A stretch of DNA of 64,000 bases from CAYQJS01 sp964417895 (GCA_964417895.1 CAYQJS010000027.1:1-64000); one strand, 5' to 3'; shown: positions 26,272-35,032, counted from the stretch's first letter. Notes: generated from the sequence alone by a model not told the origin. A program made the numbers and translations.

Positions 26272-27159
26272 CTAGGCAGCCGGGGTGGCAGCAAGGGCCG
26301 CGTTGATCTCGCCGCCGAGCAGCAGGATTAGCCCCACGGCGTACATCCACACCATCAGCACAACAGCCGCGCCGAGGCTGCCAAAGGTCCGGTCGTACGA
26401 GCCAAAGTTGGATAGATAGAAGCTGAAGCCGAAGGTGAGCGCCACCCAGCCGGCCATCGCCAGGGCCGCCCCGGGGACGGCGTGCAACGGACGGACGCGA
26501 GCGTTGGGGAGCGCGGCATAGAGCGCCACGAGCGCCAGGCCGAGACCAGCTGCGACGCCCGGCCCCCGGACGAAGCCCCACAAGCCGAGGAAGCCCTGCC
26601 CCAGGCCGAACGCCGCCGCGAGCCAGCCCCCGAGCCATCCGCCCAACGTGAAGAAGAGCACACCCCCCAGCATCAGGACGGCCAGCGCAACAGTCGTGGC
26701 GAGTGCGAGCGCCTGCACCTTCCAGAAGGGCCGCGTCTCGACGACATCGTACGCGCGATTGAGTCCCTTCACGAGGGTTCCCACCCCGCCGGCGGCCCCG
26801 TATAGGGCGCCCACTGCCCCTACGGTCAGCAGGCCGGTGGATCGAGAGCGGACCACCGAGCCGACCCAGTCGTCCAGGAGCTTGTGGATCTCCGGCGGGG
26901 CGACAAGGGCGATCAGCTCCATGACGTCAGCGAATAGATTCTCTACACCCACGCGTGAGCCGATGAAGCCGATGAACGCCGCGAGAAAGATCAGGAATGG
27001 GAATAGAGCGAAGAGAAAACGGTACGCCATCTCGGCAGCCAGCCCGGTGATATCGTGCTTCTGGATTCTCCTCGCGAGTCGGAGCACGAACTGCAGCGGC
27101 CGGCTGGCCTCGACTGTGCCCAGGAGCTCGCGTGCAGACGGGGGCAGGCGTTCCCTCAA
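26272..27159 (-). CDS. YihY/BrkB-family membrane protein
   Basis: A 295-residue polytopic protein with about six hydrophobic spans. Family features are LAAEMAYRFLFALFPFLIFL near residue 40 and the GGEINAAL motif at the C-terminus. Long called RNase BN in error, this family is now treated as membrane proteins of unclear role. The upstream end of the frame has a TTG at 27159 and no earlier ATG, so the start is uncertain. Confidence 0.88.
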   Translation of the reverse strand: MRERLPPSARELLGTVEASRPLQFVLRLARRIQKHDITGLAAEMAYRFLFALFPFLIFLAAFIGFIGSRVGVENLFADVMELIALVAPPEIHKLLDDWVGSVVRSRSTGLLTVGAVGALYGAAGGVGTLVKGLNRAYDVVETRPFWKVQALALATTVALAVLMLGGVLFFTLGGWLGGWLAAAFGLGQGFLGLWGFVRGPGVAAGLGLALVALYAALPNARVRPLHAVPGAALAMAGWVALTFGFSFYLSNFGSYDRTFGSLGAAVVLMVWMYAVGLILLLGGEINAALAATPAA

Positions 27160-27231
27160 GTCCGCCGCCCGCTTTCGGGCGGGACACCTCGCCCTTCCCC
27201 CGGCGGGAAAGGGGGTCGAATCATCTCAGGG

Positions 27232-27474
27232 TCAGTCGGTTTCCAGAAGAGCGTGGGCTTCGGCCTCCACGCCTAGCGCCTCGCAATCAGCGAGGGTGGA
27301 ACGGAAGGCGGCCTCGACCATCCTGCAGCGTCGCTCGTCGCGGGGCACGCGTCGCTCCAGTTGCGTCCGGAGCTTCATGAGGCGTACGAGGCGCATCAGG
27401 AAGAGGGCTTGGAGATCGTCGTATCGCGCGGTTGGGCCCGGCAACGGGTACTCTCCTGGTGAATCCGCGTCCAC
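27232..27474 (-). CDS. Hypothetical protein (80 aa)
   Basis: An open frame with neighbour-like codon usage from GTG 27474. The product is charged and helical (LFLMRLVRLMKLRTQLERRV) and has two cysteines. It lies upstream of the BrkB-type gene on the same strand, 72 nt away. No family recognised. Confidence 0.45.
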   Translation of the reverse strand: MDADSPGEYPLPGPTARYDDLQALFLMRLVRLMKLRTQLERRVPRDERRCRMVEAAFRSTLADCEALGVEAEAHALLETD

Positions 27475-27620
27475 AGACCTTCCTACTTCGACGACTCAAA
27501 CCCGAATCACATCGTACTATGTGAGCAGCTTTCCAGTGTAGCAAAACCAGGGACAAACCTGTGACGAGGCTGTGACCCACAGACCGTGACTGTCTGAATA
27601 CCTGGCCTCGACGGGGTTGA

Positions 27621-27649
27621 TTGACGCTCGTCACCGCGCGGCCTATACT
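27621..27649 (+). promoter_or_regulatory. Strong sigma-70-type promoter
   Basis: TTGACG (27621-27626), a 17-nt spacer, then TATACT (27644-27649). Expected start of transcription is near 27656. This is the best-matching promoter in the window. It drives an untranslated region of about 165 nt before the SWIM gene. Confidence 0.7.
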
Positions 27650-27655
27650 CCTCAA

Positions 27656-27791
27656 GTCGAGCAAGAAGCTTGGTCCAGGGCGTGTGGGTCGGATGGCTCC
27701 CCACGCCCAAGAGGCGCACCGACGAAGTCGACGCTCCGGATTCCCACCAGCAGCGAGCGCCAGTCCGCCCGAACGCGGAGTGGCGTTTTTT
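27656..27791 (+). ncRNA. Structured leader RNA or small RNA ending in a terminator
   Basis: A 136-nt segment between a consensus promoter and an intrinsic terminator. It can form a 10-bp hairpin with one bulge (27678-27708, arms GGGCGTG/CACGCCC). A closing stem is possible between GTCGA near 27656 and TCGAC near 27728. GGCGC (27713-27717) could pair with GCGCC at the base of the terminator, giving alternative folds. No known riboswitch class fits (checked by eye for cobalamin, SRP and 6S features). It may be an attenuator for the SWIM/cob genes or an independent small RNA. Confidence 0.5.
27758..27791 (+). terminator. Intrinsic terminator upstream of the SWIM gene
   Basis: Stem CGCCAGTCCGC / GCGGAGTGGCG (10 of 11 positions paired), a 6-nt loop and six T residues (27786-27791). 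It ends 31 nt before the ATG at 27823, a placement typical of transcription attenuation. Confidence 0.75.
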
Positions 27792-27822
27792 GTGACCGCC
27801 ACCATATCGATAGGAGGGCTTG

Positions 27823-28095
27823 ATGCAGTCTAGCCTCATCGGGAAGATCCAGAAAGCCCACTTCTACGCGGAGGAGCCCGACCGGGTCGACGTTCAGGGG
27901 TTCGCCGCGACGTTCCGCGGCGACCACGACAGCTACACGGTGAGCTATCGGGACGGGCACTGGAAATGCACGTGCGGTTTCTTTCCGCAATGGGGCGTCT
28001 GCAGTCACATCATGGCGACGCAGCGCATGCTGGGGCCCATCGCCCCCCGCGACCGCGAGGCTGCCGATCTCGCGCCTACCCCAGGGATAGTTTGA
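27823..28095 (+). CDS. SWIM zinc-finger protein
   Basis: A 90-residue protein with a SWIM zinc-binding motif: C49-x-C51, then C60-x-H62 (WKCTCGFFPQWGVCSHIMA). SWIM domains bind zinc and usually mediate DNA or protein contacts; small stand-alone members are of unknown role. ATG 27823 has TAGGAGGG 5 nt upstream. It is preceded by a promoter-leader-terminator unit and followed 19 nt later by cobS, so it may share the cobalamin transcript. Confidence 0.82.
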   Translation: MQSSLIGKIQKAHFYAEEPDRVDVQGFAATFRGDHDSYTVSYRDGHWKCTCGFFPQWGVCSHIMATQRMLGPIAPRDREAADLAPTPGIV

Positions 28096-28114
28096 CTCCG
28101 CCGCCTCAGGTCCC

Positions 28115-28858
28115 GTGTATCCATTCCTGGTGGCGCTTCAGTTCCTGACTCGGCTTCCTTCCCCGATTCGGCACGACATCACTCCTGAGGACCTGGGCCG
28201 CGCCATCGGCTGGTTCCCCGTAGTTGGAGCGGCCCTGGGAGTTTTACTGGCCGCCGGCGACAGCGTGGCCAGCGCATTGCTCCATCCCATGGTGGCCAAC
28301 GCGCTAATCGTCGCTTTCCTGGTAGCTGTCACGGGCGCCCTTCATCTCGATGGGCTCATCGACACGGCCGAAGGACTTATCGTCGGACCGGATGGGGCCG
28401 CGCGACTCGCCGCCATGCGCCAGACGGTGGTTGGCATGCCCGGTGTTCTGGCGGCCAGTCTGCTACTCCTGGCGACTTTCGGCGCGATCGGCGCGCTTGA
28501 CCCGCATGTGCGGGCAAAGGCGCTCGTCCTGGCTCCATTATGTGGGCGGACCTGCATCCTCGCGGGCTACTGGCTTTATCCCTACGGGCGACGGGAGCCG
28601 AGCCTCAGCAGCTTCCTGAAGACCGGTGCCACGAGCCGGCGAGCGGCCGCCGGCCTCTCCTTCGCAGCGGCGGCCTGCCTGGTAGTTGCGGCGGTCGGCG
28701 GGATCGCGGTGCTGGTGTTGGCCCTGGCCGCCATGCATGCCATAGCGAGGATCGCGCTCACCCGTGTACCCGGCCTCACCGGCGATGTCCAGGGCGCCAT
28801 CTGTGAGACTACCCAACTGACCGTGCTGCTGGCGGCGCCTCTCGCGCTGCGCTCCTGA
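28115..28858 (+). CDS. cobS: Adenosylcobinamide-GDP ribazoletransferase-like (CobS), first copy
   Basis: A 247-residue polytopic CobS homologue, the enzyme that joins alpha-ribazole to adenosylcobinamide-GDP. The acidic membrane motif reads HLDGLIDTAEGL (D79, D83, E86), with E where most members, including the next gene, have D. The second motif GLTGDVQGAICE is intact. It starts at GTG 28115, and its TGA overlaps the next ATG (TGATG). One copy may have a changed substrate or a subunit role. Confidence 0.85.
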   Translation: MYPFLVALQFLTRLPSPIRHDITPEDLGRAIGWFPVVGAALGVLLAAGDSVASALLHPMVANALIVAFLVAVTGALHLDGLIDTAEGLIVGPDGAARLAAMRQTVVGMPGVLAASLLLLATFGAIGALDPHVRAKALVLAPLCGRTCILAGYWLYPYGRREPSLSSFLKTGATSRRAAAGLSFAAAACLVVAAVGGIAVLVLALAAMHAIARIALTRVPGLTGDVQGAICETTQLTVLLAAPLALRS

Positions 28859-29610
28859 TGGGGTTCTTCGTCGCGCTGCAGTTCCTGACGATCCTCCCGT
28901 CCACGCTGAAACGCCCGATTGGCCAGCAGGAGATGGGAAGGTCCATGCGCTGGTTCCCCGCCGTCGGGCTGGTGATCGGCGGTGCCGTGGCCGCGGTGGA
29001 CTACGGGCTGGGGTTCGTGACAACGTCGGAGATCAGAAGCGTCGCCGTGGTAGCGCTGCTCGCGATCCTCACGGGCGGTCTCCACCTGGACGGCCTCATG
29101 GACACCTGCGACGGGCTGTTCGCCTTCGCGTCACCTCAGAGACGGCTGGAGATCATGGCCGACAGCAGGGTAGGAAGCTTCGGGCTCGTCGGGGCCATCA
29201 CCCTTCTCCTGCTGAAGTTCGCTGCGATCCTGGCGCTCCCTGCCGCTACGCGGCCGGCCGGCTTCCTCGCCATGGGCGCGCTCTCGCGGTGGTCGACGGT
29301 GTACGCGACGGTGCGCTATCCCGCCGCTCGCGCCAGCGGCCTCGGCCACGCGTACAAGCAGACGGCGGGGCGAGCAGAGCTGGCGCTCGCCACCGCCATT
29401 GCCATAGGCGGCATCGTGCCCGCGGGGCCGGCCGGAGCGGGCGCGCTCGTGGTCGCCTGGCTTCTCACCGTCGGCATTGCAAGGTACGCGACGGCGCGTA
29501 TTGGTGGCCTGACCGGAGACGTGTACGGCGCCATCTCAGAGGCTGTCGAGGTGGCCGTGCTGATCGCGTTACCTCCGTTGTGGCGACTGAGCTCCCTCGC
29601 GTGGTTTTAG
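28858..29610 (+). CDS. cobS: Adenosylcobinamide-GDP ribazoletransferase (CobS), second copy
   Basis: A 250-residue CobS with the canonical motif HLDGLMDTCDGL (D78, D82, D85) and GLTGDVYGAISE. Several membrane spans are evident. It is coupled to the first cobS copy by a one-base stop/start overlap. Both begin with FLVALQFLT/FFVALQFLT-type sequence, indicating tandem duplication. Role: final assembly of the cobalamin nucleotide loop at the membrane. Confidence 0.9.
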   Translation: MGFFVALQFLTILPSTLKRPIGQQEMGRSMRWFPAVGLVIGGAVAAVDYGLGFVTTSEIRSVAVVALLAILTGGLHLDGLMDTCDGLFAFASPQRRLEIMADSRVGSFGLVGAITLLLLKFAAILALPAATRPAGFLAMGALSRWSTVYATVRYPAARASGLGHAYKQTAGRAELALATAIAIGGIVPAGPAGAGALVVAWLLTVGIARYATARIGGLTGDVYGAISEAVEVAVLIALPPLWRLSSLAWF

Positions 29611-29646
29611 GTTGCCGAAGGTCGCTGCTGGCCGATCCGTGGACAC

Positions 29647-29697
29647 GTAGGGGCGACGCACGCGTCGCCCGCGGGCGCGGCATGCCGCGCCCCCTAC
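29647..29697. repeat. GC-rich dispersed element
   Basis: A 51-nt segment beginning GTAGGGGCGACG and ending GCGCCCCCTAC, with internal palindromes (GCGACGCACGCGTCGC and GCGCGGCATGCCGCGC). It lies in the 220-nt gap between cobS and cobT, where no gene is supported. Confidence 0.6.
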
Positions 29698-29830
29698 CGG
29701 AATGCCCGGACTGACCGCGCGCGTGCACAGGTAGGCCCCCTCCAGGACAATCGAGACGACCTCGCGCCACGCCTCGAGCCCGCCCCGCGTCTCCTCCGGT
29801 TCGCTAGTCTGTTATGCTGGCCGCTTGCCG

Positions 29831-30943
29831 ATGTTGACCTTTGAGCCTGACATCCTCTACGTCCACGCTCCTCAGGTGGGTGCTGGCCTCGCCTCTCGCC
29901 TTCGAGGCCGCCGCCCACTGTTCGTGTGTGTCATCGCGTCGACCGATACGGCCCTCGTGCCGGGCATCTCCGCCGCGGGCGCTTCCGCTGAGATGATCCC
30001 CTTCACCGCCGCGGCCGACGCGGAGGTGCTCGCCCATGGCGCCGCCCGCTGCATCGTCGGCGTTCCGAGCAACCCGCTCGGTCCGCCCGGGCCGGCGATC
30101 ATCACGCGGGCCGCGCTCGAGCTGGGCTCCATTCCGCATCTGATCGTCAGCGCCGGCTGTCGCATCGTGCCCGACGCGCCCTACGTCGACCTGGGGGGCC
30201 GGCCTGGGGGGCTCATAACCGAAGGCGCCGCGGTACCCGACGCCGGCGATTTGTTCCGACGCGGGCGCGAGCTGGGCCGCCGTACGGTTCGCTCCTACGA
30301 TTACCTGGTGATAGGCGAGAGCGTGCCGGGCGGTACGACCACCGCCCTTGCCTTGTTGCTGGCCCTGGGAGTCTCCGCCGACGGGCGGGTGAGCAGCAGC
30401 CTGGCCGGTAATGCCCACGAGCTGAAAAGCCAGCTGGCCCAGGAGGCCTTACGGCGACTCGACTCGCGGACGGCCGCCGCGGACCCACTCGCAGCGGTGG
30501 CGGTACTGGGCGATCCGATGCAGGCAGCGGCCGCTGGCATAGCGGCGGGCGCCCTGGACGAGGGGGCGCCGGTGCTGCTGGCTGGAGGGACGCAGATGAT
30601 CGCGGTGCTGGCGCTTCTGACACGCCTCGCCTCTTTGGAGCGGCGACGCCTCGATGCTGGCTCAATCGGGGTGGCGACGACCCGCTGGGTGGTTGAGGAT
30701 CCGACAGCCGACACGGCCGGCCTCATGTCCGACGTGGGCGGCTACCCGCTCGTGGCGACCCCGCTGTCGTTCGCCGGCTCCCGATTCCGCGCGCTGCAGC
30801 AGTACGAGGACAATCTGGTAAAAGAGGGCGTTGGGGCGGGAGGCGCCGCCATCGCCGCCACTCTGGCCGCGAATGTTCGCTGCGATGAGCTGCTGACTCG
30901 CGTCGAGGCAATCTACGAGCGATTAATGCCGAGTGAGGACTGA
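29831..30943 (+). CDS. cobT: Nicotinate-nucleotide-dimethylbenzimidazole phosphoribosyltransferase, archaeal type
   Basis: A 370-residue protein of the archaeal-type CobT family, which makes alpha-ribazole phosphate from a lower-ligand base and nicotinate mononucleotide. Diagnostic segments are GESVPGGTTTALALLLALG and LLAGGTQMIAVLAL. The start is taken as ATG 29831; TTG two codons earlier is possible. Its product is dephosphorylated and then used by CobS, both encoded in this cluster. Confidence 0.88.
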   Translation: MLTFEPDILYVHAPQVGAGLASRLRGRRPLFVCVIASTDTALVPGISAAGASAEMIPFTAAADAEVLAHGAARCIVGVPSNPLGPPGPAIITRAALELGSIPHLIVSAGCRIVPDAPYVDLGGRPGGLITEGAAVPDAGDLFRRGRELGRRTVRSYDYLVIGESVPGGTTTALALLLALGVSADGRVSSSLAGNAHELKSQLAQEALRRLDSRTAAADPLAAVAVLGDPMQAAAAGIAAGALDEGAPVLLAGGTQMIAVLALLTRLASLERRRLDAGSIGVATTRWVVEDPTADTAGLMSDVGGYPLVATPLSFAGSRFRALQQYEDNLVKEGVGAGGAAIAATLAANVRCDELLTRVEAIYERLMPSED

Positions 30944-30966
30944 GTGCTGAGGACTGAGGACTGAGG

Positions 30967-31941
30967 ATGGCGAGGGGTGCTAGAGGCGAGCCAGTCGGTT
31001 ATCAAGAGGAGATTCGCAAGCCTGGGCCCGGCGCGAGCTCCTCACTGAGCCCTCAGTCCTCAGTCCTCAGTCCTCGCACGACGCGCTGTGGGAACACGAC
31101 GTTCGTTTGGGGGGCCCGCACCTACGTAATGGGGATCGTCAACGTCACGCCAGACTCGTTCTCAGGCGACGGCATGCTGGACCCGGCGGCTGCGGTTGCC
31201 CACGGCCTGTTCCTCGCCGACAACGGCGCGGACGTCCTCGACGTGGGTGGCGAGTCGACGCGCCCGGGTTCGGAGCCCATCGCGGCCGACGAGGAACGCC
31301 GTCGGGTCGTTCCCGTCATCGAGTCCCTGGCCCGTCAGACGAAGGTCCCCATCTCAGTCGACACCTACCGTGCCGAGACCGCCGAAGCTGCGCTCGAGGC
31401 GGGCGCCACCATGGTCAACGATGTATGGGGGTTCCGGCGCGACGCGAGGCTCGCCGGTGTTGTCGCTCGACGGGGCGCGTGCGCGGTGGCGACGCACAAC
31501 CGCCGGGCCGTCGCCACGAGAGATCAAGAGCTGGGCGGGTTCTTCCCAAAGGTTGAATACACGGACCTCCTCGCCGACATCGCGGCGGAGCTTCGTGAGA
31601 GCATCGAGATCCTGGTCCACGCGGGCGTGCCGCTCGAGCGGATCATCGTGGACCCCGGCATCGGATTCGGGAAGACGCCGACGCAGAACCTGGAGCTGTT
31701 GCGCCGGCTCGGCGAGCTGCGGGCGCTGGGGCGGCCGGTCCTGATCGGCCCGTCGCGCAAGTCCTTCATCGGCCTCGCCCTAGGACTGCCGCCCGACCAG
31801 CGCGTCGAGGGCACCGCCGCGACGGTAGCGCTCGGAATCGCCAACGGCGCAGATCTCGTCCGGGTACACGACCTGCCTGCCATCGCGCGGGTCGCGCGCA
31901 TGGCCGACGCCATCGTACGAGGACCGAGGACTGAGGGCTGA
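30967..31941 (+). CDS. folP: Dihydropteroate synthase
   Basis: A folate-pathway enzyme that condenses p-aminobenzoate with dihydropterin pyrophosphate. Signatures are MGIVNVTPDSFSGDG (N59 onward), DVGGESTRPGS, and GPSRKSFIG. The first 40 residues look like translated repeat DNA: GAGGACTGAGGACTGAGG upstream and its inverted copy near 31049-31077. The true start is therefore uncertain and may be nearer 31080. It lies between cobT and folC, linking folate and cobalamin genes. Confidence 0.92.
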   Translation: MARGARGEPVGYQEEIRKPGPGASSSLSPQSSVLSPRTTRCGNTTFVWGARTYVMGIVNVTPDSFSGDGMLDPAAAVAHGLFLADNGADVLDVGGESTRPGSEPIAADEERRRVVPVIESLARQTKVPISVDTYRAETAEAALEAGATMVNDVWGFRRDARLAGVVARRGACAVATHNRRAVATRDQELGGFFPKVEYTDLLADIAAELRESIEILVHAGVPLERIIVDPGIGFGKTPTQNLELLRRLGELRALGRPVLIGPSRKSFIGLALGLPPDQRVEGTAATVALGIANGADLVRVHDLPAIARVARMADAIVRGPRTEG

Positions 31942-31968
31942 GTTGTGAGGACAACGGGGTCCATCTAA

Positions 31969-33594
31969 ATGCTTCGTAGAAACGAGGCCAGGCCACCCCC
32001 CTCCCTAACCCTCCCCCGCAAGGGGGGAGGGGACAGCCGCACTCCCTCCCCCTCGACGGGGGAGGGACCAGTGCTTCGCAGTCCCCGATCCGCACTCCGT
32101 ACTCCGCAATCCGCATTCGCCGCGGCGCTGGCGTACCTTGACAGCTTCGTCGACCTCGAGCGCGGGGGGTTCGCCTCCGCCGCGATGGGCCTCGAGGGGA
32201 TCCGGGCACTGCTTGAGGCGCTGGGGGATCCCCAGCGTGAGTATCCGTCGATCCTGATCGCGGGCACGAAGGGGAAGGGGTCCACCGCCGCGATGGTCGA
32301 GCGGACCCTCAGGGCGGCTGGCCGTCGGACGGGGCTCTACACCCAGCCGCATCTGCACACCATCCGTGAGCGCGTGCGGGTGGAGGGAGGGCTCATCGGC
32401 GAGGCCGACTTCGCCGTGCGGATGGACGCCGTTCGCACGGCGGTCCGCGCCGTCTCGAGAACCGCCGGCCTGACCACGGCGTACGAGGTGATGACCGCCC
32501 TCGCCCTCCACCACTTTGCAGAGGAGCGGGTGGATATCGCCGTTTTGGAAGTCGGCCTCGGCGGGCGCCTCGACGCGACGAATGTCGTCGACGCGGCCGT
32601 CTCGGCTCTCACCTCGATAAGCCTCGACCACACCCAGGTGCTGGGCGACACCGTGGAAGCGATTGCCGCCGAGAAGTCGGACATCATCAAGCCCGAGCGG
32701 CCATGCGTCTCGGCGAGGCAGCCAGCGGCCGCCATGGCCGTGATCCGCGAAGTGGCGCGGGCACGCGGCGCTCGGCTGTTGGTGGCCGAGGAGGATGGAG
32801 CCAGCTGGGACACGCCCCCGCGCCGCTGGGACCTGCTGACCGCGGAGGGACGCATCCCGGCGCTCCGACCCGCCCTGCGGGGCGCGTTCCAGCGCACCAA
32901 TGCGGCCGTGGCCGCTACGATCGTGGACACACTTCAGCTCACGGGCCTGGCGACAATCGGGCCGGAGGCGATGCGAGCCGGCATCGAGCAGGTCGTCTGG
33001 CCCGGCCGGTTCGAGCTTGTCGCGCGCGACCCGACGACGATCGCGGATGGCGCCCACAACGTGGAGTCCGCGCACCGGCTGCGCGAGGCGCTCGATGAGG
33101 AGCTCGCCTCCCCTGAGGTGGTCCTTGTTGTGGGCATCGCAGACGACAAGGACGTACCGGGTATCGTCCACGCCCTGCTGCCCGCCCGCCTCCTGGTGGC
33201 AACGCATGCTCGCCATCCCCGAGCGGCAGACCCGGAGCAGATAGCAGCTGCCGCCCGCGCGAGCGGCGTCGCGACGATCATCGCACCAGACGTCGGGCAA
33301 GCCATAGGTATCGCCAGGAGCGGCGCTCGCCCGACAGACGTCGTCGTTGCGACGGGGTCGCTCTACGTGGTGGCGGAGGTCCGCGAGGCACTGGGGTTGG
33401 CGGAGCCCAGCGGTGAGGCGGCCTTCCGGCCGTGGGCGGCTACGAAGAACGCGCCGCCCTCCACCCCTAGCACTCCTGAGGCGGATACGGACGGGGGCCG
33501 CCCTCACCCCTCCGAGTGCCCCGATCCATCGGGGCTCGGAGTCCGCCTGGCGGACAGCCCTCTCCCAGAGGGCCCAGAGGGAGAGGGTCGATGA
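31969..33594 (+). CDS. folC: Folylpolyglutamate/dihydrofolate synthase with repeat-derived ends
   Basis: A Mur-ligase-fold enzyme adding glutamate to folates. The P-loop is AGTKGKGST (99-106); VLEVGLGGRLDATNVVD and GAHNVESA are also diagnostic. At 541 residues it is longer than usual because both ends are translated repeats: residues 10-48 (PSLTLPRKGG, RSALRTPQSA) and the last 30 (DSPLPEGPEGEG). The real start is probably just before the AALAYLDS segment (about residue 50). Its TGA overlaps the ATG of the phosphatase gene (ATGA). Confidence 0.9.
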   Translation: MLRRNEARPPPSLTLPRKGGGDSRTPSPSTGEGPVLRSPRSALRTPQSAFAAALAYLDSFVDLERGGFASAAMGLEGIRALLEALGDPQREYPSILIAGTKGKGSTAAMVERTLRAAGRRTGLYTQPHLHTIRERVRVEGGLIGEADFAVRMDAVRTAVRAVSRTAGLTTAYEVMTALALHHFAEERVDIAVLEVGLGGRLDATNVVDAAVSALTSISLDHTQVLGDTVEAIAAEKSDIIKPERPCVSARQPAAAMAVIREVARARGARLLVAEEDGASWDTPPRRWDLLTAEGRIPALRPALRGAFQRTNAAVAATIVDTLQLTGLATIGPEAMRAGIEQVVWPGRFELVARDPTTIADGAHNVESAHRLREALDEELASPEVVLVVGIADDKDVPGIVHALLPARLLVATHARHPRAADPEQIAAAARASGVATIIAPDVGQAIGIARSGARPTDVVVATGSLYVVAEVREALGLAEPSGEAAFRPWAATKNAPPSTPSTPEADTDGGRPHPSECPDPSGLGVRLADSPLPEGPEGEGR

Positions 33595-34415
33595 TCAGGC
33601 TCATCCTCGTACGCCACGGTGTCACCGAGTGGAATCAGGCCGGGCGGTATCAGGGCCATCATGATGTTCCGCTTGGGGCGACTGGGCGGGCGCAGGCCGT
33701 GTCCGCGGCGGAACGGCTCCGTGGTGAGTCCATCACTACCGCCTTTTCCAGCGACCTGAGGCGGGCGCACGAGACCGCGCGGATCATCCTGCGCGGGCGC
33801 TCAGTCTCGGCCACGCCGACCCGGTCGCTGCGCGAAATGTCCTGGGGCGCCTGGGAGGGGCTCAGCGCGGGAGAGGCGGCCGAGCGATTCAGCGCCGAGT
33901 GGGACGCGTGGACGCGAGATCCTGTCAACGAGCGTCCTCCGGGCGCAGGTGAATCCTTCGGTGAGCTTGCGGTTCGCGTTCGGGACTTCTATCACTCGAC
34001 TGTTGAAGCTTTGGCCCGCGACGGAGACGGCGTGCCCAGCCGGTTCCTGTACCGTACAGCGGGAGAGGACGCGAGGAGGGCGATGCACCACACAGCGCTC
34101 TTCGTCTCGCACGGAGGGCCGCTGCGCGCGCTCCTCGCCCATTGCCTCGATATCCCGCTCCACCTGTACTGGCGCCTGGGGATCCGGCCGGCTTCGGTTA
34201 GCATTCTCGACGTGTATCCGGAAGGCGCCATCGCAGAGGTCATCGGCGACACGTCGCACCTCGAAGTTCCGGGACCCAGGTTCTCGGTCGCAGGACTCGA
34301 TCTCGGCGAGGCAGCCAGCACAGGACCGCAGCAGCTCGTAACCCCACCCCCCTCCCTAACCCTCCCCCGCAAGGGGGGAGGGGACAGCTCTTCTTCCTCT
34401 CGGCAACAGCCGTGA
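33591..34415 (+). CDS. Histidine phosphatase family protein, possibly alpha-ribazole phosphatase
   Basis: A 274-residue phosphoglycerate-mutase-like phosphatase. The phosphohistidine motif is VRHGVTEWN (R8-H9-G10), the acid is in SWGAWEGLS, and the second histidine is in FVSHGGPLRALL. Its place after cobS/cobT suggests CobC-type alpha-ribazole-5'-phosphate phosphatase, but the family is broad. The ribosome-binding site lies in a repeat (GAGGGAGAGG). The last 25 residues (PPPSLTLPRKGGG) are again translated repeat DNA. It overlaps the next gene by GTGA. Confidence 0.8.
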   Translation: MIRLILVRHGVTEWNQAGRYQGHHDVPLGATGRAQAVSAAERLRGESITTAFSSDLRRAHETARIILRGRSVSATPTRSLREMSWGAWEGLSAGEAAERFSAEWDAWTRDPVNERPPGAGESFGELAVRVRDFYHSTVEALARDGDGVPSRFLYRTAGEDARRAMHHTALFVSHGGPLRALLAHCLDIPLHLYWRLGIRPASVSILDVYPEGAIAEVIGDTSHLEVPGPRFSVAGLDLGEAASTGPQQLVTPPPSLTLPRKGGGDSSSSSRQQP

Positions 34416-35023
34416 ACGTGGCGGCCATCGTGCTGGCTGCGGGCGAGTCGTCCCGCATGGGCCGGCCCAAGCCCCTCCTGCCGATGAATGGCGAGACCTT
34501 CCTCGGCCACCTGTTAGCAGAGATCCGCGCATCGCGAGTTGCGCGTACCGTAATCGTGCTGGGCTACAAGCCGGAAGTCGTGCTCGAGGCCATGCCTGAG
34601 GTCACACCGCTCGTCGTCGTGAACGAGCGCTACGAGTTGGGGCAGCTCTCATCGTTGCAGGTGGGCCTCGACGCACTGGGCAATGAGCCGGACGCGGTCC
34701 TGATGTTCCTGGCGGATCACCCGTTCATCACCCGGTCTCTCATCGATGCCGTCATCGAAGCACGTGAGCAGAGCCGCCGCCCTATCGTCATTCCCACCTT
34801 AGGCGGACGGCGGGGGCACCCCACCCTCTTCGCGCGCTCGTTATTTCCGGAGCTGCTGGCGGCGCCCCTCGATCAAGGGGCCAGAGTGGTCGTTCGCGCC
34901 CATGCCCACGAGGTGCTGGAGCTGCCGACCGAGGAGGCTGGCGTGCTGGCGGATGTGGACACGCCGGAGCAATACCAACAGTGGCTGGCGCGCTGGCGCT
35001 CGGTGGAGCGTCGTGTGCCATAA
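34412..35023 (+). CDS. MobA/MocA-like nucleotidyltransferase
   Basis: A 203-residue NTP-transferase-fold protein. The nucleotide loop is VLAAGESSRMGRPKPLLP and the metal aspartate is in FLADHPFI. It resembles MocA, the molybdenum cofactor cytidylyltransferase that serves xanthine dehydrogenase-type enzymes, and a CoxL-type subunit is encoded at 52992-55358. A role with cobinamide or another cofactor is possible given the cluster. GTG start overlaps the previous stop (GTGA). Confidence 0.8.
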   Translation: MNVAAIVLAAGESSRMGRPKPLLPMNGETFLGHLLAEIRASRVARTVIVLGYKPEVVLEAMPEVTPLVVVNERYELGQLSSLQVGLDALGNEPDAVLMFLADHPFITRSLIDAVIEAREQSRRPIVIPTLGGRRGHPTLFARSLFPELLAAPLDQGARVVVRAHAHEVLELPTEEAGVLADVDTPEQYQQWLARWRSVERRVP

Positions 35024-35032
35024 TGGAACCCC

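Noticed and set aside
27656..27791. Signal recognition particle RNA, 6S RNA or cobalamin riboswitch
   Set aside because: The SRP GGAA-loop motif, the long 6S rod with central bubble, and the B12 box were not found by eye; only an unclassified structured leader can be claimed.
32005..33507. Minus-strand 500-codon frame opposite folC
   Set aside because: Shadow of folC with no recognisable motif; its composition follows from GC-rich codons on the other strand.
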